DNA from: Ptiloglossa arizonensis
Lineage: Eukaryota > Arthropoda > Insecta > Hymenoptera > Colletidae
Direction of reading: 5' to 3'
Length of the DNA: 64,000 nucleotides
Assembly (NCBI RefSeq): GCF_051014685.1
Contig: NW_027478396.1
Coordinates: 806,001-870,000 of the forward strand
Under the pieces are notes generated by a model. It was not told the DNA's origin. It saw only the letters and a program-made list of their open reading frames with translations, and searched no databases. Of this stretch, positions 60,601-64,000 are shown piece after piece. Every line of letters begins with the position of its first letter. Within the stretch, counting starts at the first letter, position 1. Both the position numbers and the translations under genes were made by a program.

Positions 60601-63232
60601 GTTCCTTTGTTCGTTTCTCCGTTTCATTCTTCGTATCTCCGTTTCTCTCTTCGTTTCCCCGTTCCTTTCTTCGTTTCTCCGTTTCTTTGTTCGTTTCTCC
60701 GTTTCTTTATTTGTTTCTCCGTTTCTTTCTTCGTTTCTCCGTTTCTTTGTTCGTTTTTCCGTTTCTTTGTTCGTTTCTCCGTTTATTTCTTCTTTTCTCC
60801 ATTTAGTTCTCCGTTTCTCGGTTTATTTCTTCGTTTCTCCATTTATTTCTCCGTTTCTTTGTTCGTTTTTCCGTTTCTTTCTTCGTACCTCCGTTTCTCT
60901 CTTCGTTTCTCCGTTTCTTTCTTCGTTTCTCCGTTTCTTTCTTAGTTTCTCCGTTTCTTTCTTCGTTTCTCCGTTTCTTTCTTCGTTTCTCCGTTTATTT
61001 CTTCGTTTCTCCGTTTCTTTCTTCGTTTCTCCGTTTCTTTCTTCGTTTCTCCGTTTATTTCTTCGTTTCTCCGTTTATTTCTCCGTTCCTCCGTTTCTAT
61101 CTTCGTTTCTCCGTTTCTTTCTTCGTTTCTCCGTTTCTTTTATCGTTTCTTCGTTTCTCCGTTTCTTTCTTCGTTTCCCCGTTCATATTTTCGTTTCTCC
61201 ATTTACTTCTCCGTTTCTTTCTTCGTTTCTCCGTTTCTTTGTCCGTTTCTCCGTTTCTTTGTTCGTTTCTTCGTTTCATTCTTAGTTTCTCCGTTTCTTT
61301 CTTCGTTTCTCCGCTTCTATGTTCGTTTCTCCGTTTACTTCTTCGTTTCTCCATTTATTTCTCCGTTTCTCCGTTTCCTTCTTCGTTTCTCCGTTTCTTT
61401 CTTCGTTTCTCCGTTTCTTTCTTCGTTTCTCCGTTTATTTCTTCGTTTCTCCGTTTATTTCTCCGTTCCTCCGTTTCTTTGTTCGTTTCTCCGTTTCTTT
61501 GTTCGTTTCTCCGTTTCTTTCTCCGTTTCTGCGTTTCTTTCTTCGTTTCTCCGTTTCTTTCTTCGTTTCTCCGTTTCTTTGTTGGTTTCTCCGTCTCTTT
61601 CTTCGTTTCTCCGTTTCTTTCTTCGTTTCACCGTTTCTTTCTTCGTTTTTCCGTTTATTTCCTCGTTTCTCGATTTATTTCTCCGTTTCTCCGTTTCTTT
61701 ATTCGTTTCTCCGTTTCTTTCTTCGTTTCTCCGTTTCTTTCTTCGTTTCTCTGTTTATTTCTTCGTTTCTCCATTTATTCCTCCGTTTCTTTCTTCGTTT
61801 CTCCGTTTCTTTGTTCGTTCCTCCGTTTCTTTCTTCGTTTCTCCGTTTCTTTCTTCGTTTCTCCGTTTCTTTTATCGTTTCTTCGTTTCTACGTTTCTTT
61901 CTTCGTTTCCCCGTTTATATTTTCGTTTCTCCATTTACTTCTCCGTTTCTTTCTTCGTTTCTCTTTTTCTTTGTTCGTTTCTCCGTTTCTTTGTTCGTTT
62001 CTTCGTTTCATTCTCAGTTTCTCCGTTTCTTTCTTCGTTTCTCCGCTTCTATGTTCGTTTCTCTGTTTATTTCTTCGTTTCTCCATTTATTCCTCCGTTT
62101 CTTTCTTCGTTTCTCCGTTTCTTTGTTCGTTCCTCCGTTTCTTTCTTCGTTTCTCCGTTTCTTTCTTCGTTTCCCCGTTTGTTTTATCGTTTCTTCGTTT
62201 CTCCGTTTCTTTCTTCGTTTCCCCGTTTATATTTTCGTTTCTCCATTTACTTCTCCGTTTCTTTCTTCGTTTCTCCGTTTCATTCTTCGTTTCTCCTTTT
62301 CTTTCTACGTTTCTCCGTTTATATCTTCGTTTCTCCGTTTATTTCTCCGTTTCATTCTTCGTTTCTCCGTTTCTTTGTTCGCTTCTCCGTTTCTTTGTTC
62401 GTTTCTCCGTTTCATTGTTCGTTTCTCCGTTTCTTTTTTCTTTTCTCCATTTCTTTGTTCGTTTCTCCGTTTCTTTCTTCGTTTCTCCGTTTCTTGTTCG
62501 TTTCTCCGTTTATTTCTTCGTTTCTCCATTTATTTCTCCGTTTCTTTCTTCGTTTCTCCGTTGCTTTGTTCGTTTCTCCGTTTCTTTGTTCGTTTCTCCG
62601 TTTCTTTGTTCGTTTCTCCGTTTCTTTGTTCGTTTCTCCGTTTCTTTCTTCGTTTCTCCGTTTCATTCTTCGTTTCTCCATTTCTTTCTCGTTTCTTTCT
62701 TCGTTTTTCCGTTTCTTTGTTCGTTTCTCCGTTTCTATCTTCGTTTCTCCGTTCCTTTCTTCTTTTCTCCGTTTCCATGTTCGTTTCTCCGTTTATTTCT
62801 TCGTTTCTCCATTTATTTCTCCGTTTCTTTCTTCGTTTCTCCGTTGCTTTGATCGTTTCTCCGTTTCTTTGTTCGTTTCTCCGCTTCTTTCTTCGTTTCT
62901 CCGTTTCTTTGTTCGTTTCTCCGTTTCTTTCTTCCTTTCTCCGTTTCTTTCTTCCTTTCTCCGTTTCTTTGTTCGTTTCTCCGTTTCTTTGTTCGTTTCT
63001 CCGTTTCTTTCTTCGTTTCTCCGTTTCTTTCTTCGTTTCTCCGTTTCTTTCTTCGTTTCTCCGTTTCTATCTTCGTTTCTCCGATTCTTTCTTCGTTTCT
63101 CCGTTTCTTTGTTCGTTTCTCCGTTTCTTTCTTCGTTTCTACGTTTCTTTCTTTGTTTCTCCGTTTCTTTCTCCATTTCTCCGTTTATTTCTTCGTTTCT
63201 CCGTTTCATTCTTCGTTTCTGCCTTTCGTGTT
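57613..63232 (+). repeat. Tandem duplication of about 3.0 kb (57,613-60,617 and 60,618-63,232)
   Basis: CGTACCTCCG lies at 57,881 and 60,886, and the offset is 3,005 bp for 58,092-58,349 against 61,097-61,354. It becomes 3,053 bp after a 48-bp extra stretch in the second copy near 61,840, and 3,113 bp near 60,096 against 63,209 after a further insertion of about 60 bp. This duplication starts where the 2.83-kb one ends. Confidence 0.87.
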
Positions 63233-64000
63233 CGTTTCTCTGTTTCTTTCTTCGTTTCTCCGTTTCTTTCTCCGTTTCTCGGTTTATTTCTTCATTTCGC
63301 CGTTTCTTTCTTCGTTTCTCCGTTTCTTTCTTCGTTTCTTCGGTTCTTTTTTCGTTTCTCCGTTTATATCTTCGTTTCTACATCTATTTCTCCGTCTCTT
63401 TCTTCGTTTCTCCGTTTCATTCTTCGTTTCTCCGTTTCTTTCTTCGTTTCTCCGTTTATATCTTCGTTTCTCCGTTTATTTCTCCGTTTCATTCTTCGTT
63501 TCTCCGTTTCTTTGTTCGTTTCTCCGTTTCTTTGTTCGTTTCTCCGTTTCTTTCTTCCTTTCTCCGTTTCTTTCTTCCTTTCTCCGTTTCTTTCTTCGTT
63601 TCTCCGTTTCTTTCTTCGATTCCCCGTTTCCTTGTTCGCTTCTCCGTTTATTTCTTCGTTTCTCCATTTATTTCTCCGTTTCTTTCTTCGTTTCTCCGTT
63701 TCTTTGTTCCTTTCTCCGTTTCTTTCTTCAGTTCTCCGTTTCATTGTTCGTTTCTCCGTTTATTTGTTCGTTTCTCCGTTTCTTTGTTCTTTTCTCCGTT
63801 TCTTTGTTCGTTTCTCCGTTTCTTTGTTCGTTTCTCCGTTTCTTTCTTCCTTTCTCCGTTTTTTTCTTCGTTTCTCCGTTTCTATCTTCGTTTCTCCGAT
63901 TCTTTCTTCGTTTCTCCGTTTCTTTGTTCGTTTCTCCGTTTCTTTCTTCGTTTCTACGTTTCTTTCTTTGTTTCTCCGTTTCTTTCTCCATTTCTCCGTT

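Larger units (their letters stand above)
25151..64000 (+). repeat. Satellite 2, main block, pyrimidine strand on top
   Basis: Nearly 39 kb built from TTTCTCCGTTTCTTTCTTCG (20 bp) and variants, about 1,900 units, continuing past the right edge of the window. Recurrent variants are TTTCTTTGTTCG, TTTATTTCTTCG, CTCCATTTATTTC, TTACTCCG, TTTCCTTGTTCG and TTTCCTGGTTCG; their order marks the segmental duplications listed below. G on this strand is almost always preceded by C. All three frames on both strands stay open for long distances because neither the unit nor its complement holds a stop word; I see no coding signal. No unrelated sequence interrupts the array. Confidence 0.98.

Noticed and set aside
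25154..62852. Giant plus-strand frames of 500 to 6,810 codons in satellite 2, and hundreds of minus-strand frames of 60 to 230 codons rich in K, R, N and E
   Set aside because: The repeat unit has no stop word in any frame on either strand, several frames are open at once, and unit gains and losses do not respect codons. They are by-products of composition.
21625..64000. CRISPR array
   Set aside because: Repeats are directly adjacent with no unique spacers, and unit lengths are 8, 12 and 20 bp.
1..64000. Telomeric repeat tract
   Set aside because: I saw no run of TTAGG, TTAGGG or related telomere units.
21625..64000. H-DNA or triplex-forming mirror repeats
   Set aside because: Purine runs are broken by a C every 7 to 11 bases, so uninterrupted tracts are short; the potential is weak on sequence alone.
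1..64000. tRNA, rRNA or snRNA genes
   Set aside because: No A/B box pair, rRNA core or Sm-site context was recognised anywhere outside the satellites, and the satellites show none.

Overview
The window is almost entirely satellite DNA, and I find no protein-coding or RNA gene I can support. It must come from a eukaryotic chromosome. CpG is not depleted: the first satellite carries about ten CpG per 177-bp monomer, and in the second satellite nearly every G of the pyrimidine strand follows a C. That argues against a genome with heavy germline CpG methylation such as a vertebrate. An insect or other arthropod is my best guess, with low confidence.

Layout. (1) Positions 1-20,624: a head-to-tail array of a 177-bp satellite. 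Counting the phase anchor ACTCGCCC from position 6 to 20,565 gives exactly 117 monomers once two shared 72-bp deletions and six single-base losses are allowed for. The left two thirds are made of repeated multi-monomer blocks. The right third, near the array edge, holds the divergent and truncated monomers. (2) Positions 20,625-21,624: a 1-kb island that is not satellite. It contains twin hairpins, a palindrome centred on TGACGTCA, another hairpin over an AATAAA, and a short direct repeat. (3) Positions 21,625-64,000, running off the right edge: a second, unrelated satellite built from two modules, TTTCTCCG (8 bp) and TTTCTTTCTTCG (12 bp), usually alternating as a 20-bp unit. From 21,625 to 24,876 the purine strand is on top; at 24,876/24,877 the array switches strand and stays pyrimidine-rich to the end.

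The second satellite is itself layered: tandem segmental duplications with offsets of 188, 268, 460, 676, 804, 852, 892, 1,952, 2,834, 3,005 and 4,960 bp can be read from shared variant bases. The 4,960-bp pair is nearly identical and therefore recent.

The very long open frames here (up to about 6,800 codons) are a by-product of a repeat unit without stop codons in any frame on either strand. I treat them as non-coding. The parts most worth a second look are the strand switch, whose reversal would reunite two 8-mer tracts; the twin hairpins with a paired base swap; and the recent duplication structure. I did not find evidence of a new enzymatic or defence system.
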